A DNA stretch of 20,459 nt from a virus. The stretch spans positions 1-20,459 of IMG/VR virus record IMGVR_UViG_3300048592_000215, one strand, 5' to 3'. Under the pieces are notes generated by a model that was given only the letters and a program-made list of their open reading frames with translations, made no database searches and was not told the DNA's origin. Positions 1 to 5,887 of this stretch are shown in pieces. The translations under genes and the position numbers were made by a program. The number at the start of each line of letters is the position of its first letter. The stretch's first letter is position 1.

Positions 1-28
1 CACCCGTACAACAGAACGGAGGGACACA

Positions 29-280
29 GTGAGCGAACCGATTAAACTGTTTAGGAACGGGCAGGAAATTGTCATCGCAGCGCCATCACAGGTGCAAATG
101 TTGATTCGTGAGGGCTGGAGTGTGACGGCAGAGGACGACGTCCCCTTTGACATCGCCGCCGATATTGAGCCCACCGACGACATTCCATTTGAGATAGAGG
201 AGCCTGAGGTGCAGGAAGTGGCCGCTACCAAAGGCAAACGTGGCAGGCCAAAGGGGAGTGTCAACGATGGAAAAAAGTGA
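29..280 (+). CDS. Small head-module protein with C-terminal AT-hook-like motif
   Basis: An 83-residue protein starting at a GTG with a strong ribosome site (GGAGGG at 18-23). The N-terminal 40 residues (KLFRNGQEIVIAAPSQV then LIREGWS) look like a small beta/alpha domain of the kind seen in short phage proteins encoded between portal and minor head genes. An acidic linker follows, with repeated VPFDI/IPFEI elements. The last 16 residues are basic and contain KRGRPKG, which matches the core of an AT-hook, a minor-groove DNA-binding motif. Its end overlaps the start of the next gene (267). A structural or DNA-contacting head role is inferred from position only; no defined family is recognised with certainty. 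Confidence 0.75.
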   Translation: MSEPIKLFRNGQEIVIAAPSQVQMLIREGWSVTAEDDVPFDIAADIEPTDDIPFEIEEPEVQEVAATKGKRGRPKGSVNDGKK

Positions 281-491
281 TGTGCTTGTAAGGCATATAA
301 AACTCAAGCCGCTGGTAAAGGGCGCATGGGAGCGCAAAGCGGCAATCTGGATCAATGGCGTGGAGATTGTAGGTGTAATCGAGTACGATATACACGCCAG
401 TGTAGAGTCCCGCCTGGGCGTGATGCAGCAATTTACAATCACGATGTGGGCCGACATCGTGATTGAGCATGTAGAGGGGGCAGCAGAGTGA
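267..491 (+). CDS. Hypothetical small phage protein
   Basis: A 74-residue protein. The ATG at 267 is preferred over an upstream in-frame ATG at 240 because GGGGAG (252-257) sits nine bases before it. It overlaps the preceding gene by 14 bases and its TGA (489-491) overlaps the GTG start of the minor head gene, so translation of the three genes is probably coupled. The sequence is rich in predicted beta strands (AAIWINGVEIVGVIEYDI, QQFTITMWADIVIEHV) with no cysteines, signal peptide or membrane segment. I do not recognise a family. Its place between portal-side genes and the minor head protein suggests a head-assembly accessory, by context only. Confidence 0.7.
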   Translation: MEKSDVLVRHIKLKPLVKGAWERKAAIWINGVEIVGVIEYDIHASVESRLGVMQQFTITMWADIVIEHVEGAAE

Positions 492-2572
492 ACGAGCTTC
501 TGTCTGCGCTTGTGCAGTTGGGCATTATCACGAATGCGACGGCGCAGCGTATCAACCGTGACTTGAATCCAGTCGAGGCGGCAGCCTGGGCGGAAAGCGT
601 GATCGGCGATGCTTTCACCGGCGCACTCGCTGCGCAGGAAGGGCGTCTTCTGGATTTGGTTGCGGCCACAGACGGCAGGCCAACGGCGGCGCAAATCAAT
701 TCATTTTGGCGGCGAGAAGATGATTTCCTTTGGGGTTCCGTCCAGTCGTCAGTCGAAACGGTCGCTCAAGAGCGGGCTATTGTGGCGGCGCTGACCGGAG
801 TTGCCGACGACAAGACGTGGAATAAAATCAATGACGCGGTGCTGAACTGGGTCGGCGACTACTACACCAACCTGGACGTTGATTTGGTCGGCTCCATTCC
901 GAATCTGAATGCGACCGGGCGCACTGAGTTTGCACGGTCATTCATCGACTGGCAGCGGGGCGAGTTGGAGACGGCTGGTGCACAAGACGGCTTGCCGCAA
1001 TTGATACGGGCTATCGAGCCAACGTTCGGTCAGGCACGGGCGGCGCGCATCGCAGCCACGGAGACGACCCGCATTTTCTACGAGGCGACCTATCATGCGG
1101 CGAACGCCAACCCGAATGTAACTGCGTTCAGGTGGTATAGCGCCGCAGATGAAAGGGTATGTTTTCCCGAAGGGACACAAGTTTCGACCAGTACCGGAGA
1201 TGTGTCTATTGAGACGATAAAGCCGGGCGATTACGTTTTGACTAGGGGAGGATACAGGAAGGTAGCGGCTGCCAGTGCTAGACCATATCAAGGTGCAATG
1301 TCAACCGTTATCACTCGCAATGGGGCTGTAACGGCTACCAGTGATCATCCATTTTGGACACTAGAACAGGGCTGGTTGCAATGTGGTGATCTCACGACCA
1401 GCCACACTTTGCAAACGTTCAATGACCAAAGCGTTAATATCACCGGCGTTGTCAATTTCCGTGTCGGTGATACGGCAAACTATCCAACCGTAGGATTCAA
1501 GCAATTTGACCTTGCGGGCATCTCTCTTGGGGTCTTGATGCCAGTAAATTCCATCGATTTCGAGGGCAATACGCAAATCCGGAATCAGGAAGTCAATGGA
1601 GTATCTCCCGATTTGCGCCTCTTGAACGAACTGTATGTTGGCAGATTCGAGAACGGAGCGAACGATTTTCTCAATCGAAGATTCGCCAGTGAAAGAACGG
1701 TAACAGGAAATACAACAAAACCGCCTGGTAGTTGCCCCTGGCGAAATCCTGAAAAGTTTGCCGCAGTTGTCGCAGGCGATCTGCTTCGGTGGTCGGCGGC
1801 ATTCTTCAGAGCAGTAATGCCGATTCAAGTGTTGCTCCGCACGAAAAACATTTCCACATCGCCTGCATGTTACATATTTGGTGGTAGCAGTCCGACAATT
1901 CCGGCTACAAACGGTATATCTATCAGCAACTTTGGCACGAACAGAGAAATCCTTTCCGCAGACTGGACAAGTTTTCGTAACCATCGGAGAGGATTTGGCG
2001 ACGATACTGCAATCAGTGGAACAGTATCGTCGGCGCCCGTACAGTTGAAGTTTGGTCAGGGGCTTTCCGCAAATTTCGCAATTCTTGCTAGGCAATATAC
2101 GGATTTTGTCATAGCAAGCCTGCGAACAATAAAGTTTACCCTGCCACGCCGCATTAAATTCCTGTCCACATCCCTTGCATATCTTTTTCATGAAATGACC
2201 TCTGGTGCTATACGTTCAGTGATTGAATCATATCACATGAGGAGTAGCAGCGCAATTCTGGTGTATGACCTGCAAGTTGAAGATGACCATGAATTTTATG
2301 CAAACGGAATTTTAGTGCATAACTGCCCTATCTGCGGCCCCAACCATCTGGTCGTCGTTCCGAAAGCACAACGCACCTGGCCGAACGGCGCAACGATTCC
2401 GGCGCATCCAAATTGTCGATGCCGGGCAATCGAGGAGACGGCCTTGACGCTGGAGACGCCACTACCGCCAGAGGAGCGCTATCGATGGAGCGCAGAGACA
2501 TACGCAAACTACCAGGCGGAACAGACAGCAGCGAGACGACCGACGAACATCATCGACGTGCTGACAGGATGA
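488..2572 (+). CDS. Minor head (SPP1 gp7 / Mu F-like) protein interrupted by an intein
   Basis: The 694-codon frame encodes a 306-residue minor head/head-morphogenesis protein plus a 388-residue intein (residues 225-612). The GTG start overlaps the previous stop and is preceded by GAGGGGG (474-480). N-extein residues 1-224 are mostly helical and end in the Mu F hallmark WYSAADERV. C-extein residues 613-694 begin CPICGPNH and contain HPNCRCR, the conserved C-terminal end of this domain. Joined, they recreate the family signature W-x(4)-D-x-R-V-C-x2-C...HPNCRC, and 306 aa is a normal family length. The protein is expected to bind portal inside the procapsid and help DNA exit or head assembly. 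It needs protein splicing to be functional. The neighbouring HK97 gp10-like gene fits head assembly. Confidence 0.93.
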   Translation: MNELLSALVQLGIITNATAQRINRDLNPVEAAAWAESVIGDAFTGALAAQEGRLLDLVAATDGRPTAAQINSFWRREDDFLWGSVQSSVETVAQERAIVAALTGVADDKTWNKINDAVLNWVGDYYTNLDVDLVGSIPNLNATGRTEFARSFIDWQRGELETAGAQDGLPQLIRAIEPTFGQARAARIAATETTRIFYEATYHAANANPNVTAFRWYSAADERVCFPEGTQVSTSTGDVSIETIKPGDYVLTRGGYRKVAAASARPYQGAMSTVITRNGAVTATSDHPFWTLEQGWLQCGDLTTSHTLQTFNDQSVNITGVVNFRVGDTANYPTVGFKQFDLAGISLGVLMPVNSIDFEGNTQIRNQEVNGVSPDLRLLNELYVGRFENGANDFLNRRFASERTVTGNTTKPPGSCPWRNPEKFAAVVAGDLLRWSAAFFRAVMPIQVLLRTKNISTSPACYIFGGSSPTIPATNGISISNFGTNREILSADWTSFRNHRRGFGDDTAISGTVSSAPVQLKFGQGLSANFAILARQYTDFVIASLRTIKFTLPRRIKFLSTSLAYLFHEMTSGAIRSVIESYHMRSSSAILVYDLQVEDDHEFYANGILVHNCPICGPNHLVVVPKAQRTWPNGATIPAHPNCRCRAIEETALTLETPLPPEERYRWSAETYANYQAEQTAARRPTNIIDVLTG
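1361..2191 (-). CDS. Antisense homing endonuclease: five Cys4 zinc fingers plus Vsr/DUF559-like nuclease domain
   Basis: A 276-residue protein read from the strand opposite the intein. Five tandem CxxC...CxxxC fingers carry cysteines at 5/8/22/26, 38/41/57/61, 75/78/95/99, 109/112/127/131 and 140/143/159/163, probably DNA-binding treble-clef-like modules. Residues about 170-250 form a compact nuclease domain: SSIEKIV, then RYSIDFLIPDLRIALEIDG, YWHQD and RDARK...GWIVCRITDTEI. This resembles Vsr/DUF559 folds and the EDxHD homing-endonuclease family; likely active-site residues are Glu174, Asp200, Glu211/Asp213 and His218. The start is supported by AGAGGT seven bases upstream on this strand. Codons are in exact register with the + frame. 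The likely role is cutting intein-less alleles of the minor head gene to drive homing; that is inference. Confidence 0.9.
   Translation of the reverse strand: MKKICKGCGQEFNAAWQGKLYCSQACYDKIRILPSKNCEICGKPLTKLQLYGRRRYCSTDCSIVAKSSPMVTKTCPVCGKDFSVRAKVADRYTVCSRNCRTATTKYVTCRRCGNVFRAEQHLNRHYCSEECRRPPKQIACDNCGKLFRISPGATTRRFCCISCYRSFTGESSIEKIVRSVLESANIQFVQEAQIGRYSIDFLIPDLRIALEIDGIYWHQDPKRDARKVKLLESYGWIVCRITDTEIDNAGDINALVIERLQSVAGREITTLQPALF
2227..2255 (-). promoter_or_regulatory. Candidate sigma70-type promoter for the antisense endonuclease
   Basis: On the - strand TTGCGC (2250-2255) is separated by exactly 17 bases from TATGAT (2227-2232), which is five of six matches to the -10 consensus. It lies 36 bases upstream of the endonuclease ATG and inside the DNA encoding the C-terminal intein segment. 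The -35 box is weak (three of six). If active, it would let the nuclease be made independently of late + strand transcription. Confidence 0.45.
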
Positions 2573-2576
2573 CGAC

Positions 2577-2987
2577 ATGACGACCGTGACGATTACAATC
2601 GACAGCCGAGAAGTGCGCAACATGCTAGAGCGTGCGCCGGACAGAATCAATAGAGCGCTGCGCGCTGGCATGGATGACGCGACCATTCTGTTACTTCGTG
2701 AGCAACAAACGTATCCACCACAACGCACGGGTTCTGCCTATCGGCGCACGGGCACGCTTGGCCGCAGCTGGTCACGAACGGTCGAAACAATAGGCAATAC
2801 GGTTGTCGGCGAGGTGGGCAGCAATAGCGATATGGCGCCATACAATCGTGAAGTGCAAGACGCAGATCGGCAGTCACGAATCCACCGAGGCAGATGGACG
2901 AACACCGTTCAAGAAACATCACGGCGCAACGAGCGCACAATACAGCGTTATTTCGACAGGCGGCTTCGTGAGGAGTTCAGTAGATGA
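2577..2987 (+). CDS. HK97 gp10-like head-tail/neck protein
   Basis: A 136-residue protein with the layout of HK97 gp10-family proteins: a short N-terminal strand and helix (SREVRNMLERAPDRINRALRAG), a central 'PPQRTGSAYRRTGTLGRSW' stretch typical of the family's conserved P-x(n)-TG-x-L-x-x-S-W region, a 'MAPYNREVQ' motif, and a C-terminal helix ending TIQRYFDRRLREEF. Family members take part in head-tail joining or tail completion. It begins four bases after the minor head stop, and its TGA overlaps the ATG of the next gene. Strong match to family pattern by eye; no search was run. Confidence 0.8.
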   Translation: MTTVTITIDSREVRNMLERAPDRINRALRAGMDDATILLLREQQTYPPQRTGSAYRRTGTLGRSWSRTVETIGNTVVGEVGSNSDMAPYNREVQDADRQSRIHRGRWTNTVQETSRRNERTIQRYFDRRLREEFSR

Positions 2988-3196
2988 CCATGAGCAACGG
3001 CAATCAAGAGCGTAGCGACTGGACAAACCTATGCGGTGACGATGGCCGTGTGAAAGCACGGTTCAACCGTGTCACATTTGAACTTGTTGTCAAGGAGCGA
3101 GGCGTCTATCACTCGTGGCGACTGGCGACAATGGTGAAACTCGGCCAGGACGCCACCGATAGTCAAATGCCTATTGAAATGACGATCTCAAAATGA
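2984..3196 (+). CDS. Hypothetical small phage protein
   Basis: A 70-residue protein beginning at an ATG overlapping the preceding TGA (ATGA), so translational coupling is likely; a second in-frame ATG at 2990 is possible. The central part alternates polar and hydrophobic residues (RFNRVTFELVVKERGVYHSWRLATMVKL), suggesting a small beta-rich fold. There is no membrane segment. I do not recognise it. It is the last gene before a hairpin that may end transcription of the first head operon. Confidence 0.6.
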   Translation: MTMSNGNQERSDWTNLCGDDGRVKARFNRVTFELVVKERGVYHSWRLATMVKLGQDATDSQMPIEMTISK

Positions 3197-3200
3197 TAGA

Positions 3201-3332
3201 ATGAACAAAGGCGACTGCGAATCGCCTTTGTTCGGTGATGAGCCGGTAGCGTGTCGCATTTGGACGCAAGATGGCCGCATCGTTTCGGAGTCAGTCGGCG
3301 GATGGGCTGCGCAATGTTCGGTAGAGGGGTAA
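3201..3332 (+). CDS. Possible 43-aa ORF filling the gap before 3335
   Basis: An ATG at 3201 opens a 43-codon frame ending at TAA 3330-3332, two bases before the next gene's ATG. The product begins MNKGDCESPLFGDEPVACRI and continues with WTQDGRIVSESVGGW. It fills the gap almost exactly and contains three Cys and two Trp, but there is no convincing ribosome site, and a perfect 12-bp hairpin covers its first codons. It may be a real small gene, or merely an open frame around a terminator. Confidence 0.35.
   Translation: MNKGDCESPLFGDEPVACRIWTQDGRIVSESVGGWAAQCSVEG
3203..3233. terminator. 12-bp perfect hairpin, probable terminator
   Basis: Arms 3203-3214 and 3222-3233 pair perfectly around a 7-base loop. 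The arms contain AAAGGCGA/TCGCCTTT, the arrangement typical of bidirectional intrinsic terminators, though the T-run is interrupted (CCTTTGTTC). It lies just after the stop of the 2984-3196 gene. It overlaps the possible small ORF at 3201. Confidence 0.55.
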
Positions 3333-3334
3333 GC

Positions 3335-3604
3335 ATGAAGTATACAATCGGAACGGACTCTATAGACACGGCCAAGACACTAATGGGCTTAGCTGCCTAC
3401 TTGGATGATGATGACAATTCTGAGCTTGGCGCCGCCTTGGGAACTTTTTTATCCGTTCTGGTTACTATGTTCGATGGCTTCGCAAAGGAACCGGAGATGA
3501 GCCCGTGGCGGTCGGAAGTCAAACGATGGGATTGTATACGAAAACAATGTGATTTTCTTTCAAGCAAGATCGGCGCATACATCGCCGAACATTCGACTGA
3601 GTGA
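3335..3604 (+). CDS. Hypothetical phage protein
   Basis: An 89-residue protein. The ATG at 3335 is chosen because AGAGGGG (3323-3329) precedes it; a longer in-frame start at 3251 has no such site. It has an acidic cluster (DDDDNSE), a hydrophobic stretch (LGAALGTFLSVLVTMF) too short and interrupted to be a confident membrane helix, and a basic/aromatic second half with two cysteines. No family is recognised. It is the last gene before the capsid-operon promoter. Confidence 0.65.
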   Translation: MKYTIGTDSIDTAKTLMGLAAYLDDDDNSELGAALGTFLSVLVTMFDGFAKEPEMSPWRSEVKRWDCIRKQCDFLSSKIGAYIAEHSTE

Positions 3605-3617
3605 CATCAATGGTCGG

Positions 3618-3635
3618 ATCAATAGGACTATTGAT
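3618..3635. promoter_or_regulatory. Operator-like palindrome overlapping the -35 box
   Basis: ATCAATAG-GA-CTATTGAT is a perfect 8-bp inverted repeat with a 2-base centre. Its right arm overlaps the -35 hexamer of the promoter at 3631-3659. This is where a dimeric regulator could block or recruit polymerase. Symmetry and position are seen; binding is inferred. Confidence 0.5.
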
Positions 3636-3659
3636 TCTATGACATAATCATGATATAAT
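3631..3659 (+). promoter_or_regulatory. Extended -10 sigma70 promoter upstream of the capsid genes
   Basis: TTGATT (3631-3636), a 17-base spacer, then TATAAT (3654-3659) preceded by TG at 3651-3652, giving a consensus extended -10 element. The surrounding bases are very AT-rich compared with the rest of the window. Transcription would start near 3666 and read into the scaffold, decoration and capsid genes after passing the terminator at 3692-3731. This is the best promoter in the window. Confidence 0.8.
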
Positions 3660-3691
3660 TTTTTGCAACAGAATACTATCGTAGCGCCTAG

Positions 3692-3731
3692 AGCGCCACA
3701 CCGGGACATACGCCGGTTGTGGCGCTTTTTT
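3692..3731 (+). terminator. Intrinsic terminator just downstream of the capsid promoter
   Basis: AGCGCCACA (3692-3700) pairs with TGTGGCGCT (3718-3726), and CCGG (3701-3704) pairs with CCGG (3713-3716) with one bulged T; six T residues end the structure (3726-3731). It has all the parts of a Rho-independent terminator. It could stop transcription from the upstream head genes. Because the strong promoter at 3631 lies before it, it would also end most transcripts of that promoter after about 65 nt unless there is read-through or antitermination. Confidence 0.8.
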
Positions 3732-3766
3732 GTTTTACGCCGACGGGCGGCAAAAACGGGGAGAGT

Positions 3767-4342
3767 ATGAACGACGAAACACAAACCAATCCAGTAGAGC
3801 AAACGCCGGAAGCGCCGACTGCGGGCGACCAAACAGCAGGAACAACGCCGGCGACCGAACGCACGTTCACACAACAAGACGTAGACAGGATCATCGCTGA
3901 CCGGCTGGTCAAAGAGCGCACGAAGGCGGATGCGCAGGCAGCCAAGGCGCGTGAAGACGCCGAGCGGAAAGCGGCAGAGGAGCAAGGTGAGTTTCGGAAA
4001 CTGTATGAGAAGGCACAACAGCAGATTACCGAAACCGAAGCCAGGCTCAAGGCTGCCGAAATCGCCAGCATCAAGCGCGATGTAGCTGCACGGCTCAATA
4101 TGCCCGTGGCGCTTGCCAGCCGCTTGCAGGGTGAGGATGAATCCGCCATCGAAGCAGACGCTAAAGAACTGATGGCTGCACTGCCAAAACCGGCAGCGCC
4201 AAACATCAACAGCAGCGCCGGCACGGGCAACGCTCCGCGGGTGAATCTACCTGCTGGCATAACGGAAGCTTCGCTTCGTGATCAGGCGGTTCGTCTAGGT
4301 GTGAATCCGGATCTGTATGTACAGAAGTTCATCGGGAGTTGA
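3767..4342 (+). CDS. Capsid scaffolding protein (DUF4355-like)
   Basis: A 191-residue, highly charged and Ala/Gln/Glu-rich protein. The ATG at 3767 follows GGGGAGAG. A disordered, Pro/Thr-rich head (1-35) leads to TFTQQDVDRIIADRLVKER, the signature opening of DUF4355/gp20-type scaffolds. A long coiled coil runs over about residues 40-105, and the tail ends with SLRDQAVRLGVNPDLYVQKF, a likely coat-binding end. Scaffolds line the inside of the procapsid and leave before DNA packaging. The next genes, decoration protein and coat, support the assignment. An upstream in-frame start at 3719 lies inside the terminator and is rejected. Confidence 0.88.
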   Translation: MNDETQTNPVEQTPEAPTAGDQTAGTTPATERTFTQQDVDRIIADRLVKERTKADAQAAKAREDAERKAAEEQGEFRKLYEKAQQQITETEARLKAAEIASIKRDVAARLNMPVALASRLQGEDESAIEADAKELMAALPKPAAPNINSSAGTGNAPRVNLPAGITEASLRDQAVRLGVNPDLYVQKFIGS

Positions 4343-4345
4343 ACT

Positions 4346-4753
4346 ATGGCAATCGCCAATGAAACAGTAGTCGGAAATATCAAGAAGTTGGAAGGCGCAA
4401 TTTCCCGCCGCTACACCGCAGGCTCAGCAATTACGCCGGGCGATGCTGTGTGTATGTCGTCGGATGGATTTATCGACTCGGCGGATAGCGATGCACTCGC
4501 TAGCAATACCCTGGTCGGGATCGCCCTGACGCCACGCAATCAAGGCACGGCCTTTGCGTCCGGCGACAATGTTGATGTTGTCGTGTTCGGGCCTGTGCTG
4601 TGCGTCACCGGTGGCACGCCCGGCGCTTACGCCTACACGGCGGCGACTGCGGGTGCAATCGCCGAAACTGCCGGCACGAAGTCGCTGATTATCGGGTTCG
4701 TGGAATCTGCCACGACGATCTTCGTGCGTCCCGTTCCAATCACTTTGACATAA
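4346..4753 (+). CDS. Head decoration protein (DUF2190/gpD-like)
   Basis: A 135-residue, Gly/Ala/Thr/Val-rich beta protein starting three bases after the scaffold gene, with GGGAG as ribosome site. The pattern AGSAITPGDAVCMSSDGFI, LVGIALTPRNQGTAFASGD, VVVFGPVL and a C-terminal VRPVPI strand is that of small capsid-stabilising proteins of the DUF2190 kind, usually encoded between scaffold and major coat. It would trimerise on the outer capsid surface and lock the expanded head. Assignment is from pattern plus position. Confidence 0.8.
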   Translation: MAIANETVVGNIKKLEGAISRRYTAGSAITPGDAVCMSSDGFIDSADSDALASNTLVGIALTPRNQGTAFASGDNVDVVVFGPVLCVTGGTPGAYAYTAATAGAIAETAGTKSLIIGFVESATTIFVRPVPITLT

Positions 4754-4765
4754 GAGGATAGCAAC

Positions 4766-5887
4766 ATGGCACTAGGTGCAAGAGATACCTCACTACTCGC
4801 ATTGCCCGTTGGTTGGGATGCGGGCGTGCTTGAGAAGAACGCTTTGGAAGACGGCACGACGTTCCTGACCGTCGCCCAAATGCTGAATGGATCGGTGCAG
4901 GTGGCGGCACAAACCCTGTACAGCGATCCTCTGTGGTCGAGTCTGCTTTCCTACACCGATATGCCGCAAGTCGCGGAATATGCGCAGGGCGGGTCAAATG
5001 GCTTCGGTGAGTTCACCGAGTACAGCCGTGCTGACCCGAAACGAGCAGACACGGCCGGGCACATGTTGCCGATTAAACCCTACGATCGGGCGCTGGCCTG
5101 GACGTGGTACTATCTGCGTCATGCTCGTCTTCCACAGATTGAGGCGGACATCGCCGACGCTGTGAAGGACATGGGCGACCTGCTGCGCGTGCGCCTGCTC
5201 TCTCGCTTGCTGCAACGCGGTGACGATAGCGGTGCAGCTAAGGGGCTTGGCGCCGGCGGTTACTCGCCAGGCTTTGCCACGACTGCGGCTTCTACGAATG
5301 TGGATTTCGTTCCACCGGCTTTTGGTGGCGTAACGTTCACATCCACGCATGAACACTACGTTCCCATCGCTGGCGGCGCATTCACGGCTCCAGTGTTCGC
5401 CGACATCAAGGCGGAACTACTGGAGCACGGACACCTTCCACCGTACAATGCCATGATCAGTATGGCGGATGAAACTACCGTGCGCGGGTTGGCCGGCTTC
5501 GTGCCCGTCGCACAGATGGGCACCAACTATGCAAACACGGTCAGCCTGGCTTCGTTTGGGCCAGACTATCGACCCGATGGCTATAACATCGGCACGATCA
5601 ACGATGTTATGGTGCGTGTGGTGCACGGGATGCCGCAATACTATGCCTTCGCCTGGAAATCCTACGGCGCAAACAGCCAGCGAAACCCGCTGCGTATGCG
5701 TTTGCCGAAAGGCCAGATGCGTCCGACCTTCGAGGTCATGACCGATCCGACCTCAAGTAACGCGACGCTGCCGCTGCAATACGCCATGATCTTTACTGAG
5801 TTTGGCGTTGGCGTCGGCGGTGACCGCACGAACGGCACTGCTCGTTATGTGAACAATGCGACCTGGGCGGACGGCACGCCAACCTAA
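4766..5887 (+). CDS. Major capsid protein
   Basis: A 373-residue protein directly after scaffold and decoration genes, with AGAGGAT before the ATG. It has no cleavable delta domain (the scaffold is separate), an N-terminal arm, a segment resembling an E-loop/P-domain region (about 85-150: FTEYSRADPKRADTAG, then a long helix IEADIADAVKDMGDLLRVRLLSRLL), and a C-terminal beta-rich A domain (VMVRVVHGMPQYYAFAWKSY). This agrees with the HK97-fold coat proteins of siphoviruses, though no short diagnostic motif exists. The single-gene position, size and context make this the coat with good confidence. Confidence 0.85.
   Translation: MALGARDTSLLALPVGWDAGVLEKNALEDGTTFLTVAQMLNGSVQVAAQTLYSDPLWSSLLSYTDMPQVAEYAQGGSNGFGEFTEYSRADPKRADTAGHMLPIKPYDRALAWTWYYLRHARLPQIEADIADAVKDMGDLLRVRLLSRLLQRGDDSGAAKGLGAGGYSPGFATTAASTNVDFVPPAFGGVTFTSTHEHYVPIAGGAFTAPVFADIKAELLEHGHLPPYNAMISMADETTVRGLAGFVPVAQMGTNYANTVSLASFGPDYRPDGYNIGTINDVMVRVVHGMPQYYAFAWKSYGANSQRNPLRMRLPKGQMRPTFEVMTDPTSSNATLPLQYAMIFTEFGVGVGGDRTNGTARYVNNATWADGTPT

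Larger units (their letters stand above)
1160..2323 (+). mobile_element. Intein (388 aa) inserted at the first Cys of the Mu F CxxC motif
   Basis: Seen directly: block A at the N-terminus (CFPEGTQVSTSTG, Cys1 at 1160-1162), block B with the TxxH signature (TATSDHPFW, about residues 282-290 of the precursor), and C-terminal blocks F/G (ILVYDLQVEDDHEFYANG, then ILVHN with penultimate His and terminal Asn, 2321-2323) followed by Cys+1 (2324). These are the residues needed for class 1 splicing: Cys1, block B Thr/His, His-Asn, Cys+1. The Hint fold comes from about residues 225-310 and 575-612. The roughly 265 residues between them resemble no LAGLIDADG, HNH or other domain, because that DNA codes on the other strand. 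The insert is more AT-rich than flanking genes (two 60-base stretches sampled at 43 and 48% GC). Confidence 0.93.

Noticed and set aside
1420-2188. Sense-strand endonuclease domain in the intein (for example near DLAGISLGVL)
   Set aside because: No LAGLIDADG pair, HNH or GIY-YIG pattern is seen in the + translation; the - strand gene explains the DNA far better.
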